Translations under genes and position numbers: made by a program | Assembly (NCBI GenBank): GCA_900323505.1 | Contig: OOIN01000040.1 | Location: forward strand, 186,001 to 250,000 | DNA from: Ustilago trichophora | Taxonomy: Eukaryota > Basidiomycota > Ustilaginomycetes > Ustilaginales > Ustilaginaceae | Length of the DNA: 64,000 nt | Reading direction: 5' to 3' | Notes under the pieces: model-generated | Database searches by the model: none | Seen by the model: only the letters and a program-made list of their open reading frames with translations | What the model was told of the DNA's origin: nothing | Shown here: positions 43,501-55,734 of the stretch, piece after piece | How positions within the stretch are numbered: position 1 is the first letter of the stretch | Layout of the letters: every line of letters begins with the position of its first letter

Positions 43501-45249
43501 AAGAAGGACAGTGACTACTGAAGCGGTGCTCCGCAGTAAGGCATCGTAGGTGATGGGTTTCTGCACGGGGGCTTGGGTGAAACCGGACAGAGCAATCTCG
43601 AGATCTACACCGGGCCGCAAGTGGTGACGTGTGCCAGGCATGTCGACGAGATAGATGAAGACTTGGATGAGGGTGGGTGACAAGTCGGTGGGACCTTCTG
43701 TGAGAGCCTGCAAGGTGGACCTGAGACCACCACCCTTGATGAGGAGCCGAAGATCAAAAACAGCGAGCTCTGCCAACGTTTCGAGAGAGATGTGGCGAAG
43801 GTCGTCTTCCGAGTGCTCTGCTAAAGCGGCCAATGCACGAACGACACCTGCACCCAAAAGATGTTCTAAATCGATAGCCAGACGATCGGGAGCGGCACCG
43901 ATGGATCGCAGCGCTGCCAACTCCATGATAGCACGGATGAGTTTGATGGCTTGAATCTTTTCGAGTTGGAAGCGATTGTCGCGGATGAGGGTGCGAGAGA
44001 GGTAAATGTCGAGACCCTTTTGGCGGCAGCGCGAGACGAGTGGCCAGAGTGGTTGGACGAGGGCATGTCTTAGGAGACGATAGGTTGCTGCACGGATCTC
44101 TTTGCCTGCTCTGTCACAGAGGTTCGGCATGGCTGCATCGACGAGGTCGTCAAGGGGCAGCTCGTAGCGTACACGTGCATGTCGTTTGAGAATGTCGACG
44201 AGACGATTGATCTGGTGGATCTGATGCTTTGCCTGGTCCCCTAGGCCTGTTGCATTGCTTGGGGTGCGTGCATGAGAAGACGAGGCAGAAGCTATGGCAG
44301 CTGCTCTTGAACGGGCGGCGGTCCTGCGAGCCATACGTGGCAGAGCGAGGTTGTTGTTGAGTGGTGAATCTGAATCTGTAGCTGCGGCAGCGGCAGTATT
44401 GTTGGATTGCGCGGTAACTGCATCACTGCTTTGGAGTGGTTGAGGCGAAGAAGAGGAGCTGGAAGAATGCGAAGATGCATGCTCCGAGAGAGCAGGGAGC
44501 TTACTAGGTGGAGGCACAGGTGATAAAGGTCGTAACGATCGAATGAGCATGACAGCCAGAGACCTGGAAGCTCGAGCATCTTGGATTTCTCTGTCATGAT
44601 TGTGAGCATGTGTGGACGTTGAAGCTTGAGCCGAGCCGGCGGATGTTGCTGCGCTTGAATCTGCTGGCTGATCAAAGAGAAGCGGTGGGGGACGTTGTGA
44701 ATGCAGTGGCTGCGTTGGCATTGAAGAAGGGGCGCCTGGAAGTGTGAGGGGAGCATGATCTTCCAGACCGATGCCGAGGCCACCAAAGGGAGTTGCTGCC
44801 GGATGATTGGCAGAGCCTAGATGGTTGACATAGTTGGTGGATGGCGGTGATCCATTGTTGGGGTCGAGATGACTTGGTGGGACATCATAGCTAGTTCGAC
44901 TGGGGCCAGGCTGAGCATGATCAAAGAGGGGTTGGCCCTCAAATCCGAGTGCAGACTGTTCGAATCGTGAGACGGTCGAGGCAGGGATCTCGGAGGCGGA
45001 ATGCCAAGATGGTGGTGAGGTGGTGGCGTGTATGTGCCTCCAACGTTGAAGCTCATTGCTGAGTGCGGCGATCTTTGTGTTGGCCGAGTCGAGCTCGGAT
45101 TCAATCTGTTTGCGAAGGTCATGTTTTGCTGTGGAGGCGAGTTTGAGATCGAATACGCTGAGCAAGTTTTCAGCGCCATCCTTGATCTTTGTCTCGATAT
45201 CGATCTTGTTCTGGAGGCGTTGAACCTCTTCGGATGCGGTGAGTGACAT
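40570..45249 (-). CDS. TORC2 subunit Rictor/Ste20/Avo3-type
   Basis: An intronless 1559-residue frame from ATG 45249. Residues ~5-85 form a coiled HR1-like segment (VQRLQNKIDIETKIKDGAENLL, KHDLRKQIESELDSANTKI). Low-complexity sequence follows to ~320. The Rictor N-terminal helical-repeat domain is next (INRLVDILKRHARVRYELPLDDLV, LARTLI-type LSRTLIRDNRFQLEKIQAIKLI). The middle domain has NMMVDTQVLVTKDHTKWNLDML and LAFYHPFALRFASI. The later repeats have WAVGNIGANELGLPFLD, VRGTCFFVLGLISST and GLCIPDDINRLVSLPRW. Rictor is the defining scaffold of TORC2, which phosphorylates AGC kinases to control actin polarity and membrane stress. The C-terminus is Gln/Ser-rich. It diverges from the disulfide isomerase gene. 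Confidence 0.93.
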   Translation of the reverse strand: MSLTASEEVQRLQNKIDIETKIKDGAENLLSVFDLKLASTAKHDLRKQIESELDSANTKIAALSNELQRWRHIHATTSPPSWHSASEIPASTVSRFEQSALGFEGQPLFDHAQPGPSRTSYDVPPSHLDPNNGSPPSTNYVNHLGSANHPAATPFGGLGIGLEDHAPLTLPGAPSSMPTQPLHSQRPPPLLFDQPADSSAATSAGSAQASTSTHAHNHDREIQDARASRSLAVMLIRSLRPLSPVPPPSKLPALSEHASSHSSSSSSSPQPLQSSDAVTAQSNNTAAAAATDSDSPLNNNLALPRMARRTAARSRAAAIASASSSHARTPSNATGLGDQAKHQIHQINRLVDILKRHARVRYELPLDDLVDAAMPNLCDRAGKEIRAATYRLLRHALVQPLWPLVSRCRQKGLDIYLSRTLIRDNRFQLEKIQAIKLIRAIMELAALRSIGAAPDRLAIDLEHLLGAGVVRALAALAEHSEDDLRHISLETLAELAVFDLRLLIKGGGLRSTLQALTEGPTDLSPTLIQVFIYLVDMPGTRHHLRPGVDLEIALSGFTQAPVQKPITYDALLRSTASVVTVLLRSWAGLIYLCMDDKRAIKSLVQALRVNAVEVKSVLLDMLYDLFNVRGATGRVDPASKRESSQKAPSSSPRVDVDNTANVRGMAPLGELGDQPRSRLNLVDHYLALLLVVFLDSGLVDALIDVIEHAPIMARKATMLMGELLQVSKRVHSPSMGGSIHSLPRLFSLAANFHLDKSDERQAAASALATIDSANRHRAHHEAITSAAALSGTVQTTARDRSNSIEESMRRGQRQVEKTKLRMGMQIDDLQFRNMMVDTQVLVTKDHTKWNLDMLTEMLEGPLLNPKRLDDVAKGTKLLKRLLAFYHPFALRFASIRKLNTNRRFVRLGCLLLSTLVSTPEGVRVLSEDRLLREIRECLDQLDPLSGLSGADPLLSRKRMNETLTSGYFEMIGILTQSPEGIRLLERFKIFTPLYHLSELRSRDDIVKAVIENVDYSIDGHSRIILAKALTSSYRDVRLFATRHLSELIRHQTLPANAKNGSDVQSDWTISLLLTQLYDPSVEVRQLATKVVEEACTSSHILEKVVSMRPTLDHLGELGHPLLLKFLSTSVGIRYLWNGEYIDREMDEWFNERNQRYVVEVEVMLAEFFSIYRKSLSNAGSGSTANGPSTSAFASPSLSSLDPSQDGVVPPHFYGELAKTPEGCRILHQKGHFAEFAHFIRQHGAEASDSELINKLKSVLWAVGNIGANELGLPFLDAEDVISQIVEIAENSQVLSVRGTCFFVLGLISSTTAGAEALQDYGWQSVCTPLGAPMGLCIPDDINRLVSLPRWEVNKVPDLGYLELAEPETLVVNKIITSIANLGNSILATNASRSLSKLKAKHKSAFKDMSVLARALELMDHFYYRVSVRLHVWELFDVSLDEDVIRDIQASRQKLIEAKRFRSAQLAMSGTASKHSGRSPRQRGEPLDQSATASQNSALRQNGGATRVDGKQQQQRQQQLGLSALAGDDSSSSHSLSDSDPDSAPSPPSHTVPLVPLVPF

Positions 45250-45805
45250 GTTTGGCTATGGTCGGCCAGCAACCGATGACGGTGTTGAGAAAAGCGAGTT
45301 ACGAGGACACAGATGCTTTCATGTTTGTCTCTGTCTTTGTTGTTACAATGCCGAGTCGTAATGCAGGGTCACTGTGGCAAGGGAGCCGAGCGTTAGCAGA
45401 TTGGATTGGCGTGCAGGCATTCACCGCAAAGCGCACGTCGATTCACAGCGATACAGAGGTGGTATGGGCCGTGGTAAATGACGCTGCTGGGTATATGTGT
45501 GGTAGTTGGTGATGGTGGTTGTGAGAGCAGATCTCGATGTTGATCAGCTGTCTGTTCCGTGCGACTTGTGTGACCATACTGTCCGTCGAGAGAAAAAAAA
45601 GACCCTGACACTTAGCGCTCTCATTTTGGGACAAGCGTCGTGCATGAAAGCGGGCCGTGCGAATTCCCTCTTTTCCTTTGGAGATGCATGTGCTGCAGAA
45701 AAAGTCGGTGTGACACAGCAAAAGGACCCTGTCTCACCATCAACCACAGACTCAGCTGCAACCAACACCACCACCACCTCTTCTCAACCCGAGACGTACA
45801 CAACG
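45250..45805. promoter_or_regulatory. Divergent promoter of Rictor and the disulfide isomerase
   Basis: 556 bp between the two start codons. The frame of the disulfide isomerase is open upstream to about 45506, but the signal peptide begins at 45806, so this part is treated as leader. Confidence 0.5.
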
Positions 45806-48060
45806 ATGAGGTTTGCCTCGATACCGAGCAGCTGTCGTCTCATGACCAGCTCCTTCGTCTGGCTCTTACTCGTCCTTGGGCTCCCATCTCTTGTCCACTC
45901 TGCCGCCACATCCTCAGATAAAGCGACGCACGATGGTCTTCGCAAGCTGACTGCTGCCAACTTTACCCTCACAAACCAAGGCGCTTGGCTCATCGAGTTC
46001 TTCTCTCCCAACTGCATCCACTGCAAGAGATTCGGCGCGACCTGGTCCGAGCTCTCCCAGAACAAGGACCACCTTCGCTCCCAGTATCCTCAGGCACCCT
46101 TTACCCTCGCTCAGGTCGACTGTCTCGCCCAATGGGACCTCTGCAAGGAGCAAGGCGTCACTTTTCTACCACGCCTCACCATCTACCAGGATGGCAAGCA
46201 AAACGCTGAAGAATACAAAGGTGATCGCAACTATCCAGAGATCTCGGCTTACATCGACAAGTTCGCGACACAGTATCGTCGCAGTAAGGGCGTTGCTGAT
46301 CTTCCTATCCTTGCTACTGCCGACACCAAGGACAAGGCCACTGCCGCTGCATCGAGCGATGCTGCCGTCACTCCCGCTGTAACAGCTGCTGCTGCTGCTA
46401 CTGCTTCAACACCCGCCAGTCCAGCAGCCGACAGCGCCGCGTCCACTGCTTCTTCTGCTTCGTCTTCGTCTCCTCCGTCTACATCCGCTGTCCAGGCAAT
46501 CGAAGAGGTATTGCCTTCCGGTCCCAATCCCAAAGGACAACTCATCAGCTTTGGCTCGGCACCCTTGAAAACAAAGCAAGAACTCGCAGCTTGGCTCGAC
46601 AAGTCATCCGGCCAAGGTCCAACTTTTGTCAAATTCTTTGCCCCCTGGTGTCCTCACTGCAAAGCCATGGCTGCTGCGTTCAAGCAACTCAGCGAGTCGC
46701 TCAAAGGCAGAGTCAATGCCATCGAGGTCGACTGTGAGGCCAATCGTGCGCTCTGCGGAAACTACGACATTCGCGGCTATCCCGTCCTTCGTCTCTACGA
46801 CCAGGGCAACGTCAAAGAATACAACGGCGGCAGAAACCACGATTCCATGCTCAAATGGGTCCTCAAAGCCGTGTCTAGCTCCGGTCTCAAACCCGTCGCC
46901 TCGAGCACCGAACTCGTCAACCTTGCCAAGGACAACGAGGTCATGTTCCTCTACCTGCACTCGCCTGGCACACCAGTCGAAGAGATCCATGCTGTCGAAG
47001 CAGCTAGTCAGGTTCTGTTCGGCCGACAGTCTCCCATCTTTATCTCGTCCGAGCCAACTTTGTTGGAACGCTACGCATCCTCTTTGGCTCAGGACCGCGC
47101 TGTTTCCGTCCCGGCCAAATCGGGCCTGCTCGTTTTCAAGGACCATTCGGTCGCTCAACCTGTTTCCGTCTTCAACCCATCCAACCTGCGAACCTCGGAC
47201 ACTGCTGGTCAGGCCATCTATACCGAGCAAGCCCAATCCCAACTAGCACGCTTCTTGTCTCGCGAACAGTACGCTTTGGTCACCGAACTGACAGCTGCCA
47301 ACTTTGAAGAAATCATCCGCAACGCAGAAGATGCGCTTGTCGTCCTCGCTGCGCTCTCGGATACAAACCATCGGTCTCAGAAAGCTACCACCCCTGCAGA
47401 GGGTATCGCTCTGAAAGAAGGCGAGATCTCGGCACTGAAATCTACCGCACTTGAATGGAGATCCAAGAAGGCGACGGCATCGAACAGACAGGTCATCTTT
47501 GCATGGATTGATGCGGATCGATGGAAGTCGCCGCTCAAGAAGCTCTACGGTATCGAGTCTACCGCCGTCCCTGCTGCCGTTGTGGTGGACGGCAATAAGC
47601 TTCAGTACTACGATCTAACCACTGGTGCTGGTAGCGCTTCTGATGCATCAGCGACCTACGGCAGCCAGTGGATCTCCGAGTCGGCCGTGTTCGCCGACAT
47701 TGAAGCAGTGATTCGAGGCCAACGTCAACCCAAGTCTTCCCGCAGTCTCTTCCAGAAATCCGTTCGAGGCGCAGAGAACTATATGAACGTTCTCCTCGTA
47801 AGTACCCCTTCCCCGTCTCCGACCTACCTTATTCGTACACCACCTATTAAGAACAAGTGACTGACTTTTTTCTTCTTCTTCTTTTCTCTCTCTATACGAT
47901 AATGTTCCAACAGGTGACGTGCGCAGCCCACCCAATCGCAGCTTTCGCATTTGTCTTTTCCGCCCTGGGAGGTCTCATCTTCTACCTGGGTCGAGCAAAG
48001 AAAAGCTCAAGTTCGGCGCTACCCATGTATTCCAAGGTGTCGACTGTCAAAGCCGACTAA
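45806..48060 (+). CDS. Membrane-anchored protein disulfide isomerase-like protein
   Basis: Two exons, 45806-47797 and 47914-48060, with a 116-nt intron (GTAAGT donor, CAACAG acceptor); 712 residues. A signal peptide (FVWLLLVLGLPSLVHSA) is followed by two thioredoxin domains. The first has the active site CIHC at 70-73 (FFSPNCIHCKRF). The second has CPHC at 282-285 (FFAPWCPHCKAM). They are separated by an Ala/Ser/Thr-rich linker (~165-235). About 370 residues without a further CxxC follow. The second exon supplies a membrane segment (about 671-689) and a short basic, cytosolic tail. This layout, with no KDEL-type end, points to a type I ER-membrane oxidoreductase such as TMX or Eps1 rather than soluble Pdi1. 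The substrate is unknown. Confidence 0.88.
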
Positions 48061-48251
48061 AACCTTGGACCTCTGTTGTGCACTGGTTTGTACGGTCCTC
48101 TCTTTGAAGCGTTGTCTCTTGTTTTCTTCTCTGTTGCATTCGTCGCTTTTCTCTCTTCCAAGCAAGCAAACTAGCAGGTATTCTCTCACATGCTCGTGAT
48201 GTATGTGAAGAGCGAGAGGTGTGTGTGTAGCATGTGGCGTTTGAGGGCGGA

Positions 48252-48291
<40 letters not shown>

Positions 48292-48445
48292 CTTTTTTTT
48301 TTGGGATGGATGCTCAGAGGACGGGAAAGTCTCTGACTCCTCCACACGCATGCACGCACATGTCAAATTTGGCACCTTGCGCACGGTTTTCTAATTTCCC
48401 TCTTGACCTTTTCCACCATCATCCATTTTTCACTCGTAACACAAG
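48061..48445. promoter_or_regulatory. Intergenic with poly-T tract, upstream of GST-HIS6
   Basis: A 385-bp gap between tandem plus-strand genes. A T run of about 49 bp with one C (48254-48302) lies roughly 145 bp upstream of the GST-HIS6 start. Poly(dA:dT) tracts exclude nucleosomes in fungal promoters, so it may be a promoter element; that role is inferred. Confidence 0.55.
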
Positions 48446-50011
48446 ATGAGCGACACAGCCCCAATCTCTAGCTCGACCGGGCTTGTCCTTCACCATCTCG
48501 AACTAAGCCGATCCAATCGAATCCTCTTCCTCCTTGAAGAGCTCCAAGTGCCCTATTCGATCAAGCACTACAAGCGCGATCCTGTCACTCGACTTGCTGG
48601 CGACGATCTCAAGCAGGTTCATCCTCTCGGTCGATCTCCCGTCTTGGTCGATGGAAATCTGACCATTATCGAAACTAACGCTATCATCCACCATCTTCTA
48701 CAACACTACTATGATCCTTCCAAGGTATCACTCGGTCCCAAGTTTGGAGAGAAAACACAGGCTAGTGTAGATGTAGATTCATGGATTCAGTTTGCAGAGG
48801 CGTCGATTGTGCTCCATGCAATCCCGCTTTTCTACGCTATAAAGGGAGGGGTGGTGACAGAGGATGGAACGGGGGTGATGGAAAAGGTTTGTGCAAGGGG
48901 GATCAAGGCGGATTTGGGATATGTGGAGGAAAGGTTGAAGGAGAATCAAGGGAGACTGGTAAAAGGGTATGATTTCACCGCGGCCGATTGTGCCATGTTG
49001 TACAGTGTAGACTTGGTTGGGCATATGTTCAAGACTCGATCGGAAGAGTGGTGTAGCAATTTGGGATTGAATTTGGGAGAGGAGACGAAAAAGTGGATGG
49101 CAAAGTGCTTCGAAAGGCCTGCTTTCAAAGCGGCGGTGAGGAAGGAAGGTGTTGCCGAGGGTCAAACTAGTGACTGGTTGGGTGCGTTCTTTGGCTCTCG
49201 CATCTCTTCACACCAGCAACAGCAGAAGCAGACTCAGACGAAGAGGAAGAGCCGCTTCCGCCCCTGCATCGATCTGCATGAAGGCGTAGTCAAGCAAATC
49301 GTCGGTGGCACCCTCACCGATACCGACTCTACCCTCAAGACCAACTTTGTTGCCACCCACAGTCCCTCTCATTTCGCCCAACTCTACCGTCAACACAATC
49401 TTACCGGAGGACACGTGATCAAGCTCGGACCACGCAACGACGAAGCTGCCACCTCTGCCGTTTCCACCTGGCCACGCGGACTCCACATCGGAGGAGGAAT
49501 CACTGCCGACAATGCGCAAAAGTGGCTCGATCTCGGAGCCGAAAAAGTCATTGTGACATCCTACCTCTTCCCCGCCTGCAAATTTGACTTGGGACGATTG
49601 GAAGATCTCAGCAACCGAGTGGGCACAGAGAATCTAGTCATTGATGTCAGTTGCCGCAAGAAGGGCGATAGGTGGGTGGTAGCTATGAACAGGTGGCAGG
49701 ACATGACGGATATGGAGGTGAATAAGGAGAGTTTGGCGATGTTGGAAGCGTATTGTAGCGAGTTTCTGATTCATGCGGCAGATGTGGAAGGGTTGTGTCA
49801 GGGGATTGATGTGGAGTTGGTGGAGAGGTTGGGTGAGTGGGTGACGATTCCGACGACGTATGCAGGGGGTGCGAGACATTTGGGTGATCTCGAATTGGTG
49901 AATAGGCTGTCAAAGGGCAAAGTGGATCTGACGTTTGGTAGCGCACTAGACATCTTTGGTGGCAAAGGCGTCACGCTGGAAGAGTTGGTTCGTTGGAATT
50001 CGTCCGCTTGA
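48446..50011 (+). CDS. GST-HIS6 fusion: glutathione transferase-like domain joined to phosphoribosyl isomerase
   Basis: One uninterrupted 521-residue frame. Residues ~12-235 are GST-like. The N-terminal thioredoxin-fold half has [19 protein letters not shown], then [13 protein letters not shown] and [12 protein letters not shown]. The helical half has [13 protein letters not shown] and [13 protein letters not shown]. They resemble fungal Gtt1-type transferases. A Gln/Lys-rich linker (~240-268) follows. Residues ~270-521 are HIS6: [82 protein letters not shown] and [17 protein letters not shown]6 isomerises ProFAR to PRFAR in histidine synthesis. The linker has no in-frame Met and no clear splice pair, so HIS6 appears to be made only as a fusion. 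Confidence 0.88.
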   Translation: MSDTAPISSSTGLVLHHLELSRSNRILFLLEELQVPYSIKHYKRDPVTRLAGDDLKQVHPLGRSPVLVDGNLTIIETNAIIHHLLQHYYDPSKVSLGPKFGEKTQASVDVDSWIQFAEASIVLHAIPLFYAIKGGVVTEDGTGVMEKVCARGIKADLGYVEERLKENQGRLVKGYDFTAADCAMLYSVDLVGHMFKTRSEEWCSNLGLNLGEETKKWMAKCFERPAFKAAVRKEGVAEGQTSDWLGAFFGSRISSHQQQQKQTQTKRKSRFRPCIDLHEGVVKQIVGGTLTDTDSTLKTNFVATHSPSHFAQLYRQHNLTGGHVIKLGPRNDEAATSAVSTWPRGLHIGGGITADNAQKWLDLGAEKVIVTSYLFPACKFDLGRLEDLSNRVGTENLVIDVSCRKKGDRWVVAMNRWQDMTDMEVNKESLAMLEAYCSEFLIHAADVEGLCQGIDVELVERLGEWVTIPTTYAGGARHLGDLELVNRLSKGKVDLTFGSALDIFGGKGVTLEELVRWNSSA

Positions 50012-51704
50012 GGATAACCCAGCACCTAGATAGACGAGCATGTACGAGAGATGCCCAATACAATGCTTTCGCGCGCACACACACACATATAAATATCTAT
50101 GTATATACGATTCGAGCTGTACACGATGATGTTGATGTTTGGGCATGGCTGTGTATTGTAGGCAGCAATGATGGTGAGTAGAGCGAAAAGGATGGAAACT
50201 GTTAGATCGTGATATGGGACGTGGCGGTGTTCGGTGATCGGAAAAGGAGTTCCGAAGCCGAGACATGGGGTTGAAGGCCTGAAGGCCTCTTAACACCGCC
50301 TTTCTGTCTCCTCTTCTCCTATCGCATGATACAAAGACATGAAAGCGAGCTTGCTTGGCATAGCACTGCTTCTTGTAGCTCCGCGGACAGCACAAACGCC
50401 ACCATTCACTCTGAAAATCGAGCAACGTTTTACTGTATAAGGACGGACGGTGGTGTACTGACAGTGTCGGTGCAAGTTCGGGCCTTCTCTCTATCTTTCT
50501 CGTCAGGATCTCTTTTGAGATATCGAGGACCGTAAGCGAAAGGTGTCGGACCCTGGAAGAGAGCAAGAGAGACGGCGGGCGTACCTTGCCCCTCTATCGT
50601 CATCATCTTCGACCCCGCACCTCTTCTCTCTGATGCCAGCACAAGCACAAGGGCAAAGAGAGCAGAGAGAGCAGCTTCCACGAGGAGCTCCTTTTGATCG
50701 AGAGAGAGAGAGATGGAGAGAGTGACAGCGCACAGACCAAGAATTAGAAGAAAGGGGCGGCCATCATGCTTGTTGAAACCGTCACACTGCACGAGCAAAT
50801 TCAAACTCCTTCCCCGCTCTTCGCTGCCAATGTCACATTTTTGTATGTATTCTTGCTCTGATTTTGTATTGTTGGAAGAAGAGATGCTGACGGCTGCCTT
50901 CCCCTCCCCCCCCCACTCTTTTTGCTTTTTGGATAATGGCCTGAGCTCGAAATATTGAAGTTCTACCTGTTGGAATTTTTGTATTGCATGCTCGACGTGG
51001 GCGTGCCGCAAATTCAAAGCTGGAGTTGAAGTGTTGTATTCCCAGCTCAACATCCCAGAGATGCGGTTGATTTGAAATTGAATTGATGTCAAAAAGGCAT
51101 TGATTCAAAATTGTGATTATGGAGAGAAAGGTTGCATGAGACAGCTAACTACAGCTACGCGATCTGTGTGTGAAGAGTGGAGCAGCCCAGTTTCAAGAAG
51201 CGCTAATCGGGACAGTGCTGTGCTTTGCTGTGCTGTGCTGGGGTGAGCAGAAGTGTGACAGATTCGATTTGAACCAACACGCACGCAGCACACACACGCA
51301 ACACGCACGCACAGCCCAACGCCTTTTCTTTCGATCTCGCCTGGGCCACTTTTTGATCTCGGCCAAGAAGCAGAGAGCGTAAGCGCTTGGCCTGAGCTCT
51401 GTCGCCGTTGGCTGTTCTGTTCTGTTCTCACTGTCGCTGGCACACATTCGATCTCTCACTCTCTCTGCTCTCTCTGCTCTCTCGCCTTTCCAGTCTGTCT
51501 GTCCGTTCTGCGCTGTTGCCCCTCTCTTTCCCTTTCCCTTTCCCTTTCCCTTTCCGCTGCCTCGCCCCTTTCCCCTAATCGCTTCGACATCACCTCCTCT
51601 TCTTGCCCTTCCCCCACCAACTCTTGACACACTCACACTCGCTCCCCTCACCACTACCAACTTCACCACCACCACCACCACCAACCACCAAACCCACTAT
51701 CACA
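50012..51704. promoter_or_regulatory. Intergenic/upstream region of the actin gene
   Basis: 1.7 kb between GST-HIS6 and actin. It contains a CA run (50073-50087), purine-rich stretches (50700-50715), a TGTGC-rich patch (51218-51240) and four CCCTTT units (about 51529-51556), with the strongly pyrimidine-rich leader typical of highly expressed fungal genes. No additional gene is convincing. Confidence 0.6.
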
Positions 51705-53754
<2,050 letters not shown>

Positions 53755-54807
53755 GTGTTGTTTTTCTTAAAACTCATGTTTTTGGTGGCATTGCTAGAAG
53801 GTTGCGTCCAAAGCACTTTTGCTATTGGACCCAATTCTTATGACCGTGTCACAAAAAGACAATAATAACAACATTCAATCAAAGGCCCAGCATGTAGACG
53901 GTTTTCGCCTCCTCTTTTTGCACTGTAAACCAATAGCGAGAAAGAGGGCGATCCTGAAATCATCCCCACCCTTTTCCTCCCCCCCACAACGCGTACATGT
54001 AGGCTCAATCCAGCTGCCAACCACACAACAAATGAAAGATATGATTAACGAGTTGATGATCCCCCTCTTTTTTCCCGCTTGTCTCTCTGTTTTTCTCTTG
54101 AGGATTGATGAAATGTTGAGCGCTGTAAGCTGCAACAGATGGGGTGCTGTACTGTATATGGATTAACCTAAGCCCCTGTTGGAGAGAGAAAAGGCTTCCT
54201 TCGGAAATCAATCAACTCAATTTTTGTTGATTTTCTTTTTTCGTAAAAACCCACCCATCAGAGGATGGAAAAAAAGAGAGCATGCCAGCCAAGTTGTAAC
54301 TGTACTGTAACAAAGTCTAGCTTTGATTGAATCTTCTCTGTGTGGGTGTGTGTGGGTGTGTTGCCGAGACATGGCGTTTTCTCTTGAGTCACTTGGTACA
54401 CACATATACACACCGCGCAAAGTTGCTTTTTTGGCAAGACTTTGCTTTGATGCGTTGACGTAGGGAAGCCCAAAAAGAAGCATGGATTTCTTGGCGCGTA
54501 TATTTCATTGCCCTTTCGGCAAATGACCATTCTTAGAGGACAATCTTAAGGCGGTGATAATGGTGATGGTTTTGTACATGCCAAGACTTGCTCCTCCTTT
54601 CATGTTTCTCTTTGAATGAGTAAGTGGGTGAGGCAGTATGGCATGGGGTAATTCAAGTAACGAGAGGCGCTACTTAAGTTGTTGAGTACGCCTCGATGTG
54701 ATGCTATATATGCCTCGCCTCAACCCATACATTTAACCTCTACCCCATCTCCTTCCCACCCCCTTTTCTCTCTTTCCCCTCCGCCTTGACTTTCAAAGCG
54801 ATAAACG
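53755..54807. promoter_or_regulatory. Actin 3' region and promoter of the orphan gene
   Basis: About 1.05 kb. It contains CTGTACTGTA-type motifs near 54143 and 54300 and a TATA-like CTATATAT at 54704-54711, roughly 100 bp before the next ATG. The leader between them is C/T-rich. No gene recognised. Confidence 0.55.
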
Positions 54808-55734
54808 ATGAATTGCGATGCATCTTACAGCTACAACAGCGGCTCACTCAGTGGCGCACCCCTTTGTGCGCCATTTTGGGGTTTAGGACATATGACGAAT
54901 TGCTCAATCCTCGCTTCCACATGCTATACTGGAGGTTATATCGTCGGTCCCACTTTTAATAATGAGACATTGTATGTGGGTACGATTCGAAGTGGGGAGA
55001 ATCCAGTCACGTTGGAATTCGAAGAGTGCGCGCAAAGGGTGGTTGGACAAGGCGGGAAATTCGAAAGAGGTTATGTTGTGAATGAAGGATGTGGGTTGAG
55101 CTTGGATTCAAAGGTGCAGAATTCTACTCGAGGGTTTACGAATAGTGGAGCAAAAAGTAGGAAAAAGGACGGAAGGGGATGGATGGTGGGGGTAACGTAT
55201 TTGGTGGTTATATTTACACTCTTGGGGATGGTGGGAGGGGTGGGAGCTATGCCGAATGAATCATGGAATCATCATCACCATCTGATCAAACGGCAAGAGG
55301 ATTATTTTCTAGGCTGTCGCTCGCTAGACCTCAACACGTCTATTCAAACCCAAATTCTCTCGCCCACCATCAGGCTCAGTTCAACGATCGACTGTCGTAC
55401 ATCTTCTCAGCCGTGCCTGTTTTCTTCATCACCAGCTTATTCGGTCACTTTTAAATCGAGCATCATTGATCTTACTACCTCCAACTCGACTGCGGATACA
55501 ACGGTGGATATCACTCGCTACACAAGCCCTCTTCACGTTCTCTCGCTCAGTGCGAGCTTAGGCAGGCAACAGTTGAGCGTACGACCCGGACAAACAGGCT
55601 ACTTGGCAGCCTACGCTCCAATGACAAGGTTCAGAGCCAATTTGACCCTGTGCGAAGGAGGTGGTGAGAGGTTGGTCCAGATCGATGCACTTAAGAACGA
55701 TAGGGTAAGGTTTATTGTGATCAACACCAATTAG
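54808..55734 (+). CDS. Orphan signal-anchor protein with Cys-rich segments and a Kex2-like site
   Basis: I do not recognise this intronless 308-residue protein. Residues 1-~115 contain six cysteines and several NxS/T sites. A basic patch (SRKKDGRG, 117-124) leads into one hydrophobic segment (MVGVTYLVVIFTLLGMVGGVGA, 126-147). A His run and the dibasic site LIKRQE (KR at 161-162) follow, then ~145 residues with four cysteines and five NxS/T sites. A basic patch before the hydrophobic segment predicts a type II orientation with the C-terminal part outside, possibly released at KR. Alternatively, translation from Met126 (55183) would give a typical signal peptide plus propeptide, as in secreted effectors. 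A TATA-like box lies about 100 bp upstream. Function unknown. Confidence 0.7.
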   Translation: MNCDASYSYNSGSLSGAPLCAPFWGLGHMTNCSILASTCYTGGYIVGPTFNNETLYVGTIRSGENPVTLEFEECAQRVVGQGGKFERGYVVNEGCGLSLDSKVQNSTRGFTNSGAKSRKKDGRGWMVGVTYLVVIFTLLGMVGGVGAMPNESWNHHHHLIKRQEDYFLGCRSLDLNTSIQTQILSPTIRLSSTIDCRTSSQPCLFSSSPAYSVTFKSSIIDLTTSNSTADTTVDITRYTSPLHVLSLSASLGRQQLSVRPGQTGYLAAYAPMTRFRANLTLCEGGGERLVQIDALKNDRVRFIVINTN

